Shown here in pieces: positions 42,058 through 49,902 of a stretch of 64,000 nucleotides of DNA (within the stretch, counting starts at the first letter, position 1; each line of letters opens with the position of its first letter). Source of the DNA: Ferrovibrio terrae_A (GTDB taxonomy: Bacteria; Pseudomonadota; Alphaproteobacteria; Ferrovibrionales; Ferrovibrionaceae); assembly GCF_943372915.1 (NCBI RefSeq), contig NZ_CALSAN010000024.1, positions 1 through 64,000 on the forward strand, given 5' to 3'. The notes beneath the pieces were generated by a model. That model was not told where the DNA came from. It made no database searches and saw only the letters and a list, made by a program, of their open reading frames with translations. The position numbers were made by a program, and so were the translations under genes.

Positions 42058-43096
42058 ACCGCTGCAGCGACCGGTCATGCCACAGCGTGACCGCAATACC
42101 GAGCACCACCACGGCGCCGGCCTGATGCAGGGTGCCGAGCGCGACCGGCACATGGTGGAGCAGCGTGGCGATGCCCAACCCGACCTGCAGCAGCACGGCG
42201 CTGAGCAGGCCATGGCGCAGACCGACCGGCGCGCGGCCCTTCAGCAGCACCGAAGTGAGCAGCGCCAGCGCGAAGACGAGATAGGCCAGCATGCGATGCT
42301 GGAACTGCACGGTCATCGCATTCTCGAAAAAATTGATCCACCACGGACTGGCGATCAGCAGGCCGTCAGGGATGAAGGCGCCATCCATCAGCGGCCAGGT
42401 GTTATGCGCCAGACCGGCATTCATGCCGGCGACCAGCCCGCCCGACAGCACCTGCAGGAAAACCACGACGGTGAGCAGCGCCGCGATGCCGCCGTCACGC
42501 GCAGATACCATGCGGCCATGGCGCAGCAGCGAGAGCGCCCCCCAGAGCAGATAGGCAAAGATCAGGAAGGCAAGGCCCAGATGCGCGGTGAGCCGGTAGT
42601 GGCTGACGTCGGGATGATCGACCAGGCCGCTGGCGACCATGAACCAGCCGAGCGCGCCCTGGCTGCCGCCCAGCACAAACATCAGCAGCAGATGCGGCTT
42701 CATGCCGGCGGGGATGCGCCCGGCGATCCAGAACAGGATCATCGGCAACGCGAAGGCGACGCCGATCAGGCGACCGAGCAGGCGATGGATGTATTCGAGC
42801 CAGAAGATGCTTTTGAAGCCTTCCAGCGTCATGCCGATATTGACCTTCTGGTATTCGGGGAACTGCTTGTATTTCTCGAACTCGGCCGCCCAGGCGGTGT
42901 CTGACAGCGGCGGCAGCCAGCCGGTGATCGGTTTCCATTCCACCATGGAGAGGCCGGACTCGGTCAGCCGCGTCAGGCCGCCGATCACCACCATCAGCGC
43001 CACCAGGCCGGCGACGGCAAACAGCCACAGCGCCACGGCCCGCGCATCGCCCTCGCGCCGTTCCGCCACCGCCTTCAAAGCCGTCATCGTCTGCAT
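42050..43096 (-). CDS. ctaA: Heme A synthase
   Basis: A 348-residue inner-membrane enzyme (COX15/CtaA type 2) converting heme O to heme A for cytochrome aa3 oxidase. Eight helices are expected. Heme-ligand histidines are in EYIHRLLGRLIG, HYRLTAHLGLAFL, FQHRMLAYLVF and GTLHQAGAVVV. The N-terminal GGLTRLTESGLSMVEWKP is the family signature, and GLVAGMNAGLAHNTWPLMDG lies in the middle. The start at 43096 is preferred. Its presence implies an aa3-type terminal oxidase. Confidence 0.95.
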   Translation of the reverse strand: MQTMTALKAVAERREGDARAVALWLFAVAGLVALMVVIGGLTRLTESGLSMVEWKPITGWLPPLSDTAWAAEFEKYKQFPEYQKVNIGMTLEGFKSIFWLEYIHRLLGRLIGVAFALPMILFWIAGRIPAGMKPHLLLMFVLGGSQGALGWFMVASGLVDHPDVSHYRLTAHLGLAFLIFAYLLWGALSLLRHGRMVSARDGGIAALLTVVVFLQVLSGGLVAGMNAGLAHNTWPLMDGAFIPDGLLIASPWWINFFENAMTVQFQHRMLAYLVFALALLTSVLLKGRAPVGLRHGLLSAVLLQVGLGIATLLHHVPVALGTLHQAGAVVVLGIAVTLWHDRSLQRYD

Positions 43097-43181
43097 CTTG
43101 AATCCCTGAACACCACCGGTCGAATGCCCTGAAACAAAGACCGCACCCCCGCCCGGGTCAAGGGTGGCCGGCTGCGACATT

Positions 43182-44804
43182 TTACCGTTTTTTGCGCGCC
43201 CGGAAGTCGTGAATGCCGGGCCGCTGGCGCGGGTCTTCGCCAGCTTTGAAAATCTGGGTCTTCTGCACCTTCTGGGTCCCGGTGGTGGGCAGGCTGTCGA
43301 CAAACAGCAGCCAGCCCGGGGCCTTGAAGTAGGCCAGCCGGTCGAAGCACCAGGCGAACAGCGCCTCGGCCAGCGCCGGCGTCGGCGCATGGCCCTCCAT
43401 CGGCACGATGCAGGCCATCACTTCCTCTTCGCGGATCTCATCCGGCGCGGCCATCACCGCCACCTGCGCCACGGCATCATGCGCCTGCAGGCAGGCCTCG
43501 ATCTCGGCAGCGGCGATATTCTCGCCGGCGCGACGGATGATGTTTTTCATGCGATCGACGAAATACAGCATGCCGTCATCCGACTGCCGCACCACGTCGC
43601 CGGTGTGGAACCAGCCATTGGCCCAGGCGTCTTCCGTGGCCTTGTCGTTCTTCAGATAGCCGGAGAAAAACCCGCGGCGCGGATCGGCCGCCGAGTGGCG
43701 CACCAGCAACTCGCCCTCCTGACCGCGCGGCACCTCGTGATCATCAGGACCGGCCACCCTGGCCTCCAGGCCCGGCAACGGCCGGCCGAAGGCGCGGGTG
43801 TCGATCTGGCGCGGCGGGTGGCAGTCGGCAAAGATGCGGCCGGTCTCGGTCATGCCCCAGACCTCGATCAGCGGGAAGCCGTAGCGCTGCTCGAACACGC
43901 CGTGTAATTGCGGTTCCACCCCGGCCCCCAGACCGAAGCGCACGGCATGCTGTTTCTCCTCCGCCGTTTCCGGCTGGTTGAGCAGCAGCGGCGGCACCAC
44001 GCCGAGATAATGGATGATGGTGGCGCGGGTCTGCACCACCTCCTGCCACCAGCGGTTCGGGCTGAAGCGTTCGGTGAGGATCAGGCAGTTGGCGGTCAGC
44101 ATGGCGCAGGCGGCCGTGACGGCGCCATGGTTCATGTGGAACAGCGGCAGCGGATTGTAGAAGCGATCCTGCCCCGGCCGGATGGCGAGCATGCCGCCGA
44201 GATGGCGATACCAGTCGCCGGCATTCAACACATAGAAATTGCTGAGGATGCAGCCCTTGGGCCGGCCGGTGGTGCCGGAGGTGTAGAGCAGAGTGCATTC
44301 GGTATCGTGACCGATGCGGCCGCCCGCCGTCTTCTGCTGCGGCGCGGGGATGACAGTGGGAACCGCCGTGCAATCCAGCACCGGCAGCGGTTTTTCGCTG
44401 CGGTCGCGGGCCACGGCTTTCAGATCATCGACGCGATGGGGCACGCCCACGATCAGATCGGCCTCGGAATGCTGCATCTGGTACAGCATCTCGTCGTGGC
44501 GGTAATCCGGGTTGATCGGCACCACGGCACAGCCCAGCGCATTCAGCGCCAGGGCATGGAAGAAAAACTCCGGCCGCATTTCCAGCAGCAGACCGACGCG
44601 ATGGCCGATGCCATAGCCGGCGGCGGCATAGCGCGCGCGCAGGTCGTCTACGATAGCGGCAGCGGCACCGTAGCTCAGTTCCAGACCCTCCGGCGCATAG
44701 GCGCGATCAGGGCGGACCGGCACGCAGAGGAAACTGTTCTGCGGATGCGCTGTGGCGCTGTGCTTAAACGCCGCGTAGACCGATGGCGGCAGCCCCTCTC
44801 CCAT
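43182..44804 (-). CDS. AMP-dependent acyl-CoA synthetase/ligase
   Basis: A 540-residue ANL-superfamily enzyme activating a carboxylic acid as acyl-AMP, then forming the CoA thioester. The phosphate-binding loop is LLYTSGTTGRPKGC. EVWGMTETGRIFADC is the adenine-side motif, GWFHTGDVV the hinge-side Asp, and the C-terminal catalytic lysine is expected near TGTQKVQKTQIFK. The substrate class is not clear; it resembles carnitine/crotonobetaine- and medium-chain ligases. The ATG at 44804 has GGAGG 9 bases upstream. uppP lies upstream on the same strand, 32 bp away. Confidence 0.9.
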   Translation of the reverse strand: MGEGLPPSVYAAFKHSATAHPQNSFLCVPVRPDRAYAPEGLELSYGAAAAIVDDLRARYAAAGYGIGHRVGLLLEMRPEFFFHALALNALGCAVVPINPDYRHDEMLYQMQHSEADLIVGVPHRVDDLKAVARDRSEKPLPVLDCTAVPTVIPAPQQKTAGGRIGHDTECTLLYTSGTTGRPKGCILSNFYVLNAGDWYRHLGGMLAIRPGQDRFYNPLPLFHMNHGAVTAACAMLTANCLILTERFSPNRWWQEVVQTRATIIHYLGVVPPLLLNQPETAEEKQHAVRFGLGAGVEPQLHGVFEQRYGFPLIEVWGMTETGRIFADCHPPRQIDTRAFGRPLPGLEARVAGPDDHEVPRGQEGELLVRHSAADPRRGFFSGYLKNDKATEDAWANGWFHTGDVVRQSDDGMLYFVDRMKNIIRRAGENIAAAEIEACLQAHDAVAQVAVMAAPDEIREEEVMACIVPMEGHAPTPALAEALFAWCFDRLAYFKAPGWLLFVDSLPTTGTQKVQKTQIFKAGEDPRQRPGIHDFRARKKR

Positions 44805-44836
44805 CAACGATATCCTCCGGACTTTTTTTCATTCTT

Positions 44837-45637
44837 CTAGCGCAGGCTGAGCAGTGCAAGCATCGCGGCGCCGATGACGATGCGATACCAGGCAAAGGGT
44901 ACGAAGCCATAACGGTTGATGAAGCCGATCACCGTGCGCACCACCAGCATGGCACAGAGGAAAGCCACGATGAATCCGACGGCGATCAGCCCGGCGCCAT
45001 CCAGCGTCAGGCCGTCGCGGTTCTTGAACAGGTCATAGGCGGTGGCGGCCGCCATGGTGGGCACGGCGAGGAAGAAGGAGAATTCCGCCGCCGCCGCGCG
45101 CTGCACGCCGAGCAGGCGCGCCCCCATGATGGTGGCGCCCGAGCGCGACACACCAGGGATCATCGCCAGGCATTGCAACAGGCCGATTTTCAGGCTGAGA
45201 CGGAATTTGAAATCATCGACGCTTTTGACCTCGCCTTCGCCGGTGAAACGCTCGATCGCCAGGATGGCAAGGCCGCCGACGATCAGCGCCACCGACACGA
45301 CCCAGGGATTGAACAGCACGCCCTTGATGAAGCCATGGGCGAAAAAGCCGATCACCAGCGCCGGCAAAAAGCCGAACAGCACATTGACGGTGAAGCGGTT
45401 GGCGGTGTCGCTGCGGCCCAGCCCCGACAGCGTGCCCCACAGGCGCGGCCAGTAGACCACGCAGATGGCGAGGATGGCGCCGAGCTGAATGGCGATCTCG
45501 AACACCTTGCCCGGTGGGCCCTCGAAGCCGAGCAGGTCGACCAGCAGGATCAGATGGCCGGTGGAGGAGACCGGGATGAACTCGGTCAGGCCTTCGACGA
45601 CGCCCAGAAAGGCCGCCTGGAGGTAGTCGATCAGCAT
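44837..45637 (-). CDS. uppP: Undecaprenyl-diphosphatase
   Basis: A 266-residue polytopic membrane enzyme (BacA family) that recycles the lipid carrier for peptidoglycan and other polymers and gives bacitracin resistance when abundant. The first conserved motif is EGLTEFIPVSSTGHLIL, with the active-site Glu and the Ser/Thr/His cluster; the second is MIPGVSRSGATIMGA. The start at 45637 has GGAG about 7 bases upstream, immediately beside a repeat of twelve 10-bp units that occupies its leader or promoter region. Confidence 0.95.
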   Translation of the reverse strand: MLIDYLQAAFLGVVEGLTEFIPVSSTGHLILLVDLLGFEGPPGKVFEIAIQLGAILAICVVYWPRLWGTLSGLGRSDTANRFTVNVLFGFLPALVIGFFAHGFIKGVLFNPWVVSVALIVGGLAILAIERFTGEGEVKSVDDFKFRLSLKIGLLQCLAMIPGVSRSGATIMGARLLGVQRAAAAEFSFFLAVPTMAAATAYDLFKNRDGLTLDGAGLIAVGFIVAFLCAMLVVRTVIGFINRYGFVPFAWYRIVIGAAMLALLSLR

Positions 45638-45649
45638 GCCATTGCTCCG

Positions 45650-45769
45650 CTTCGGCCGGCTTCGGGGCGCTTCGCTGGTATTCGTGGCGCTTCGCTGGCA
45701 TTCCTGACGCTTCGCCGGGCTTCGCGGGTGTTCGCTGGCATTCCCGGCGCTTCGCCGCGGTTCATGCCG
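45650..45769. repeat. Twelve 10-bp degenerate repeats in exact phase upstream of uppP
   Basis: TTC recurs every 10 bp at 45651, 45661 and so on to 45761, twelve times without a slip. The consensus is close to cTTCGctGGc; nine of the twelve units have TTCG. Adjacent units make a 20-bp higher-order pattern (GCTTCGCTGG then TATTCGTGGC or CATTCCTGAC). It starts 12 bp upstream of the uppP start. The 10-bp period is not a multiple of 3 and matches about one DNA helical turn, so a DNA or RNA role is more likely than a coding one. Confidence 0.85.
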
Positions 45770-45797
45770 TCTGCATACAATGTCATGTCAGCTTCCC

Positions 45798-45825
45798 GTG
45801 ACCCGCCGCAAAGAACAAATATAGT
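45798..45825 (+). promoter_or_regulatory. Possible promoter of the small membrane peptide gene
   Basis: -35 GTGACC (45798-45803, 4 of 6) and -10 TATAGT (45820-45825, 5 of 6) with a 16-nt spacer. Transcription would begin near 45832, leaving a leader of about 130 nt. The stretch 45826-45962 otherwise shows no supported feature. Confidence 0.35.
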
Positions 45826-45962
45826 ACAAAATGACCGACTCCGCAATCGACCTGTCCGTATCAAACAGGCTTCCGGCGGCACCGCAAAGAGTCCCATGGC
45901 GGGTGAAACGAAATGACGCATCAAGCGTTTATGGAGCGGTTATGACAACATGGAGTTTCAAC

Positions 45963-46040
45963 ATGCGTGGCATTCTGCTCTGGTTATTGGGCATCCCGAT
46001 CCCGATTATCATCCTGCTCTACATTTTCGGTGTGTTCTGA
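45963..46040 (+). CDS. 25-residue single-helix membrane peptide
   Basis: The peptide is almost all hydrophobic: MRGILLWLLGIPIPIIILL followed by YIFGVF. It is one transmembrane helix broken by GIPIP. A GGAG at 45952-45955, 7 nt before the ATG at 45963, supports this start. An in-frame ATG at 45942 (MTTWSFN extension, 32 residues) has its own GGAG and is a serious alternative; a longer 69-residue frame from 45831 is less convincing. A strong terminator follows 21 bp after the stop. I have an impression of similar peptides in other Alphaproteobacteria but cannot name a family. Function is unknown. Confidence 0.6.
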   Translation: MRGILLWLLGIPIPIIILLYIFGVF

Positions 46041-46060
46041 TCGCGACACCAGACCGAGAC

Positions 46061-46093
46061 GGGCCGGCCGGGCAAACACCCGCCGGCCCTTTT
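46061..46093 (+). terminator. Terminator of the small membrane peptide gene
   Basis: GGGCCGGC-C-GGG (46061-46072) pairs with CCCGCCGGCCC (46079-46089), with one bulged C and a 6-nt CAAACA loop, then TTTTCATTTT. Confidence 0.85.
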
Positions 46094-46106
46094 CATTTTC
46101 CGGGCC

Positions 46107-46772
46107 TCACGGCGGTTTGCCACGCCCCTCTTCAGCCACCAGCCCCAGCCGCACGAGGCGTGCCGCCACTGCATCACGCGAACGGCCGAAGCGGCGGGCG
46201 ATATCCTCGGCCCGCAACCCATGGCGGACCAGCGCCTGCAGAGCGGCATCCTCACCCGAGGTCCAGGGCTTGCCGGTGTTGAGCGGCAGGTTCAGCGCCC
46301 GCACGCGCTGCTGCCGGCGCTGTTCGCGTTCCTGCAGGCAAGGTTCGCGATCGAGCCGGTCATGCGGACCCGGCCCGGCAATGCGCGGCGCACCAAAGCC
46401 GGCGCTGCGCGACGCCTGCTGCAGCTCCTGGCGCGCATCGGCCTGTGGCGGCACATTCAGCAACGCGCAGCCGCGCCGACGCAGCAGGGCGATCCAGAAG
46501 GCCTCGGCGATGCTGAGCCGGCGCAGCGGCACATCGGCCTCCAGCACCACCACCAGCGGCAGCAGGCCATTGCTGCGGATCACCTTGATCATGCCACCTG
46601 AGACCGAATGGCCGCCGGCGAAATGGGTGCGTTTGCGGCTGTCGAGGTCGCGGGTCTGGCCAACGTAGAAAATGTTGTGATCGCGCGGATCGACGAGCGC
46701 GTAAATCCAGCCAGTCAGCTGCGGTATCCGGTCTTTCTGACCGGCTACATCGCCACCCACGAAAGCATCCAC
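46107..46772 (-). CDS. GIY-YIG nuclease-domain protein with C-terminal HTH/Myb-like domain
   Basis: A 221-residue protein. Residues about 18-110 are a GIY-YIG domain: GWIYALVDPRDHNIFYVGQT contains the two tyrosine motifs, then DLDSRKRTH with the catalytic Arg region, SIAEAFWIALLRRRG with the metal-binding Glu, and the Asn in LLNV. A charged linker (120-165, rich in Arg, Gln and Glu) leads to a C-terminal helical domain, WTSGEDAALQALVRHGLRAE followed by DIARRFGRSRDAVAARLVRLG, which looks like a SANT/Myb or sigma-type helix-turn-helix. The combination suggests a nuclease that recognises DNA through its own C-terminus. No partner gene is evident. The start at 46772 is preceded by AGGG. Confidence 0.8.
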   Translation of the reverse strand: MDAFVGGDVAGQKDRIPQLTGWIYALVDPRDHNIFYVGQTRDLDSRKRTHFAGGHSVSGGMIKVIRSNGLLPLVVVLEADVPLRRLSIAEAFWIALLRRRGCALLNVPPQADARQELQQASRSAGFGAPRIAGPGPHDRLDREPCLQEREQRRQQRVRALNLPLNTGKPWTSGEDAALQALVRHGLRAEDIARRFGRSRDAVAARLVRLGLVAEEGRGKPP

Positions 46773-46814
46773 CCTGCTCTACTTTTAATAATCATATTCC
46801 GTGTGAAGACACAC

Positions 46815-47387
46815 TTAAAGGCTAGTTTTCGCCTTTACAAGACGCGTTTTAATTGCTTTTCCGGCAGATTGATTCTTGCTCCTGCTGATGGGCTCGCTGG
46901 TCGTTGCCTGCACCACCGGCGGCGCCCGCGACACCCCATCGAAAGCCGCATTGAAGCGACGCAACAGGCGCAGGAATTCCGCTGCCTCGGCCTTGCTGAA
47001 CGGCGCCAGCAAGGCCAGCCGGGCCTCTTCCGCCGCGGTGCGACAGCCGTCCAGCAGCTTGCGACCCGCAGGCGTCAGCGTCAGGGCGAATTTGCGTCGG
47101 TCCTTGGGATCAGCCATGCGGGCAATCAGGCGGCGGCCGACCAGCAGGCGCACCACCAGCGCGGTGGTCGACCGGTCGAAGCCCAGGCTGCGCGCCAGGT
47201 CGATCTGGCTGACCGGGCCCCAGCGACTGACCATGGTCAGCGCACCAAACTGGGTCGGGGTCAGGTCGAAGGGCTTCAGGGTTTCGAGAAAGACGGACAC
47301 GGAATTCTGGTGCGCGCGCCGGATCTGGAAACCGGGGCGGTCGTAAATCTCGGGCAGCGGATGCGCGTTGCGGTTGGATTTCGCCAT
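46815..47387 (-). CDS. MarR-family transcriptional regulator
   Basis: A 190-residue winged-helix regulator. N-terminal dimerisation helix, then the HTH (LTPTQFGALTMVSRWGPVSQ, DLARSLGFDRSTTALVVRLL) and the wing with the family Asp/Arg (RMADPKDRRKFALTLTPAG). A basic C-terminal tail (SRSKNQSAGKAIKTRLVKA) is longer than usual. MarR proteins typically repress a divergent operon and are released by an aromatic ligand. Here the divergent genes encode a TctC-type binding protein and a flavin monooxygenase, consistent with aromatic acid use. Start at 47387 (MAKSNRNAHPLP). Confidence 0.9.
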   Translation of the reverse strand: MAKSNRNAHPLPEIYDRPGFQIRRAHQNSVSVFLETLKPFDLTPTQFGALTMVSRWGPVSQIDLARSLGFDRSTTALVVRLLVGRRLIARMADPKDRRKFALTLTPAGRKLLDGCRTAAEEARLALLAPFSKAEAAEFLRLLRRFNAAFDGVSRAPPVVQATTSEPISRSKNQSAGKAIKTRLVKAKTSL

Positions 47388-47454
47388 CCCCCGTCCCTGC
47401 CCGATCACCGCGCGCAGTGCAAGCGCAGACTGCACCGGCGCCTGATTTCGTGAA

Positions 47455-47495
47455 TTGACAGAACCGGCCGCCCGGCCTATTCGTCATACGTATGA
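47455..47495 (+). promoter_or_regulatory. Promoter with palindromic operator between marR-type gene and tctC-type gene
   Basis: A perfect -35 TTGACA (47455-47460), a 17-nt spacer and -10 TATTCG (47478-47483, 3 of 6), followed immediately by the 12-bp perfect palindrome TCATACGTATGA (47484-47495). The palindrome covers the expected transcription start, a position suited to repression by the divergent MarR protein. Confidence 0.6.
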
Positions 47496-47538
47496 TGATT
47501 TTAGCGACCCGACAATGAAGCGGGCCTGAGGAGGAAAC

Positions 47539-48558
47539 ATGACGTCATCCATCGCAGCATCCCGCTCCATCATCCTGTCGCGCCGCAGCCTGCTGGGCGC
47601 CACCGCTGCATCTCTCGCCCTCGCCGCCCTGCCGGCCGGTGTGATGTCGGCGCGGGCGCAATCGCTGATCCAGCGGCCGGTGAAGATCATTGTGCCCTTC
47701 TCGCCCGGCACCGGCATGGACTCGCTGGCGCGCATCGTGGGCCAGCAGCTGCAGCAGCGCTCGGGCCAGCCGGCGGTGGTCGAAAACCGCGTCGGCGCCT
47801 CGGGCAATATCGGCAGCCAGGTGGTGGCCACCGCGGCACCGGACGGCTACACGCTGATGGTGACGGCGAACACCTTCGTGATGACGCCGCCGCTGTACAA
47901 GAACGTGCCTTACGATGTGGTGAAGGATTTCGCACCGATCGGCATGATTGCGCTGGGGCAGATGGTGCTGGTCATTCATCCCTCGGTGAAGGCGACAACC
48001 CTGCCGGAGTTCATCGCGCTGGCGAAGGCGCAGCCCGGCAAGATCGACTATGCCTCGCCCGGCAACGGCACGCCGCAGCATCTGGCGATGGAATCCTTCA
48101 AGCTCGCCGCCGGCATCAACCTCAACCACATTCCCTACAAGGGTTCGGGCGGCGCGGTGCAGGATCTGCTGGGCGGCACCGTCGGCGCCATGATCATGCC
48201 GGTGCATACAGCGCTGCCCTACCTGGCGGATAATCGCATCCGTGTCTTGGGCCTGACCGGCGCCGAGCGCTCGGCCATGGCACCACAGATCGCCACGCTC
48301 GCCGAACAGGGCGTCAGCGGTTTCGCCGTCGATCTGTGGTACGGCATGTATGCGCCGGCCAAGACCCCGCCGGACATGGTGAAGCACCTGAATGCCGAGC
48401 TAAACCAGATCCTGGCCGATCCCGCCGTGCGCGAAACCATCCAGAAACAGGGCATGGTGGTGCGCAGCGGTACGCCGGATGCGCTGGCGCAACTGACGGC
48501 GAAAGACCTGGCGCACTGGACCAAGGTAATCAACGACGCGAAGATTCAGCCCGAGTAA
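47539..48558 (+). CDS. TctC/Bug-family periplasmic substrate-binding protein
   Basis: A 339-residue solute-binding protein of the tripartite tricarboxylate transporter type. The Tat-type signal is SRRSLLGATAASLALAALP with a cleavage site near ARA-QS. Bug-family landmarks are KIIVPFSPGTGMDSLARIVG, VVENRVGASGNIGSQVVA and YASPGNGTPQHLAMESFK. Ligands are usually small carboxylates, including aromatic acids. No membrane subunits TctA/TctB are nearby, so it either uses components encoded elsewhere or acts as a sensor. It starts after GAGGAGG (47527-47533) and lies 12 bp upstream of the monooxygenase. Confidence 0.92.
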   Translation: MTSSIAASRSIILSRRSLLGATAASLALAALPAGVMSARAQSLIQRPVKIIVPFSPGTGMDSLARIVGQQLQQRSGQPAVVENRVGASGNIGSQVVATAAPDGYTLMVTANTFVMTPPLYKNVPYDVVKDFAPIGMIALGQMVLVIHPSVKATTLPEFIALAKAQPGKIDYASPGNGTPQHLAMESFKLAAGINLNHIPYKGSGGAVQDLLGGTVGAMIMPVHTALPYLADNRIRVLGLTGAERSAMAPQIATLAEQGVSGFAVDLWYGMYAPAKTPPDMVKHLNAELNQILADPAVRETIQKQGMVVRSGTPDALAQLTAKDLAHWTKVINDAKIQPE

Positions 48559-48570
48559 GGATACCTGCGT

Positions 48571-49812
48571 ATGGATGTGCTGATTATCGGCGGCGGCATC
48601 GGCGGCCTGACGCTGGCGCTGACCCTGCATGAACGCGGCATTCCCTGCCGCGTCTTCGAGATGGCGCCGCAGATCAAGGCCGTCGGTGTCGGCGTCAACC
48701 TGCTGCCGCACAGCACGAAAGAGCTGATCCGGCTGGGCCTGGAAAGCGAGCTGGCGAAAGCGGCGGTGGCGACCAAGGACGCGGCCTTCTTCAATCGCTT
48801 CGGCCAGTTGATCCATCGCGAACCGCTCGGCCGCGCGGCCGGCTATGACTGGCCGCAATTCTCGATCCATCGCGGCGACCTTCAGATGATCCTGCTGGCC
48901 GCTGTCGAGCAGCGTCTCGGCAAGGACCGCATCCATACCGGCTGGCAGTGCACCGGCTTCAGCCAGGATGCGCAACAGGCCACCGCGCAGTTCCGCGATA
49001 CGGTGACCGGCGCTGCCCTGCCCGACCAGAGCGCCGCGGTGATCGTGGCCTGCGACGGCATCCATTCCGCCATCCGCAAGCAGATGCATCCGCAAGAAGG
49101 CGAACCGCGCTATTCCGGCGTCAACATGTGGCGCGGCGTGACGCGCATGCAGCCGATCCTGTCGGGCGCCTGCATGGTGCGCGCCGGCTGGCTCAGCCAT
49201 GGCAAGATGGTGATCTATCCGATCCGCAACGACATCGATGCCGCCGGCAACCAGCTGATGAACTGGGTGGCCGAGATCGAAACGCCGGTCTATCGCAAGC
49301 GCGACTGGAGCCGGCCGGGCAATCTCGACGACTTCCTGCCCGCCTTCGCCGACTGGCAGTTCGACTGGCTGGATGTGCCCAAGATGATCCGCGATGCCGA
49401 CATGGCACTGGAATTTCCCATGGTCGACCAGGACCCGCTGGACCACTGGACCGAGGGCCGCGTCACCCTGCTGGGCGATGCGGCGCATCCAATGGTGCCC
49501 CGCGGCTCGAACGGCGCCGGCCAGGCCATCATCGACTGCGCCGTGCTGGCCGATCTGCTGGCAGAAACGAAAGATCCGGTCGACGCGCTGAAGGCCTATG
49601 AGGCCCTGCGCCTGCCGGCGACGGCGCAGGTGGTGCTGACCAACCGCACCAATCCGCCGGATGCGATCCTGCGCGAGGTGTTCGAGCGCACCGGCGACAG
49701 GCCGTTTGCGCGCATCGAGGATGTGATCAGCCCGGCAGAGCTGACCGCGATTACCGACCGCTACAAGAAGGTTGCCGGCTACGACCGCGAGAAGCTGAAG
49801 GCGGCGGGATAA
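48571..49812 (+). CDS. FAD-dependent aromatic monooxygenase
   Basis: A 413-residue class A flavoprotein monooxygenase, related to salicylate and 3-hydroxybenzoate hydroxylases. The FAD Rossmann motif is LIIGGGIGGLTLALTLHERG, the DG motif VIVACDGIHSAIRKQM, and the second FAD-binding motif LLGDAAHPMVPRGSNGAGQA. It would hydroxylate an aromatic acid with NAD(P)H and O2; the exact substrate is unknown. The preceding TctC-type protein and the divergent MarR regulator suggest uptake and first-step oxidation of an aromatic acid, which is inference from context. Confidence 0.9.
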   Translation: MDVLIIGGGIGGLTLALTLHERGIPCRVFEMAPQIKAVGVGVNLLPHSTKELIRLGLESELAKAAVATKDAAFFNRFGQLIHREPLGRAAGYDWPQFSIHRGDLQMILLAAVEQRLGKDRIHTGWQCTGFSQDAQQATAQFRDTVTGAALPDQSAAVIVACDGIHSAIRKQMHPQEGEPRYSGVNMWRGVTRMQPILSGACMVRAGWLSHGKMVIYPIRNDIDAAGNQLMNWVAEIETPVYRKRDWSRPGNLDDFLPAFADWQFDWLDVPKMIRDADMALEFPMVDQDPLDHWTEGRVTLLGDAAHPMVPRGSNGAGQAIIDCAVLADLLAETKDPVDALKAYEALRLPATAQVVLTNRTNPPDAILREVFERTGDRPFARIEDVISPAELTAITDRYKKVAGYDREKLKAAG

Positions 49813-49902
49813 GGGCCATTTCTCGGTCAGCCGCGTCTTCAGCTTGACCATTCCAGACCGGAATCTGCCATAATCCCCGCACTGCTCTGTGGGGGGGAAT
49901 AC

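Noticed and set aside
45650..45769. CRISPR array or REP element for the regular repeat before uppP
   Set aside because: Units are 10 bp with no unique spacers and no cas genes nearby; no REP-like long palindrome is formed.
45631..45924. 97-codon minus-strand frame covering the 10-bp repeat, with repeats such as NTREARR and NASEAPR
   Set aside because: The apparent peptide repeats follow from the DNA repeat; no good ribosome-binding site, and it overlaps the uppP start.
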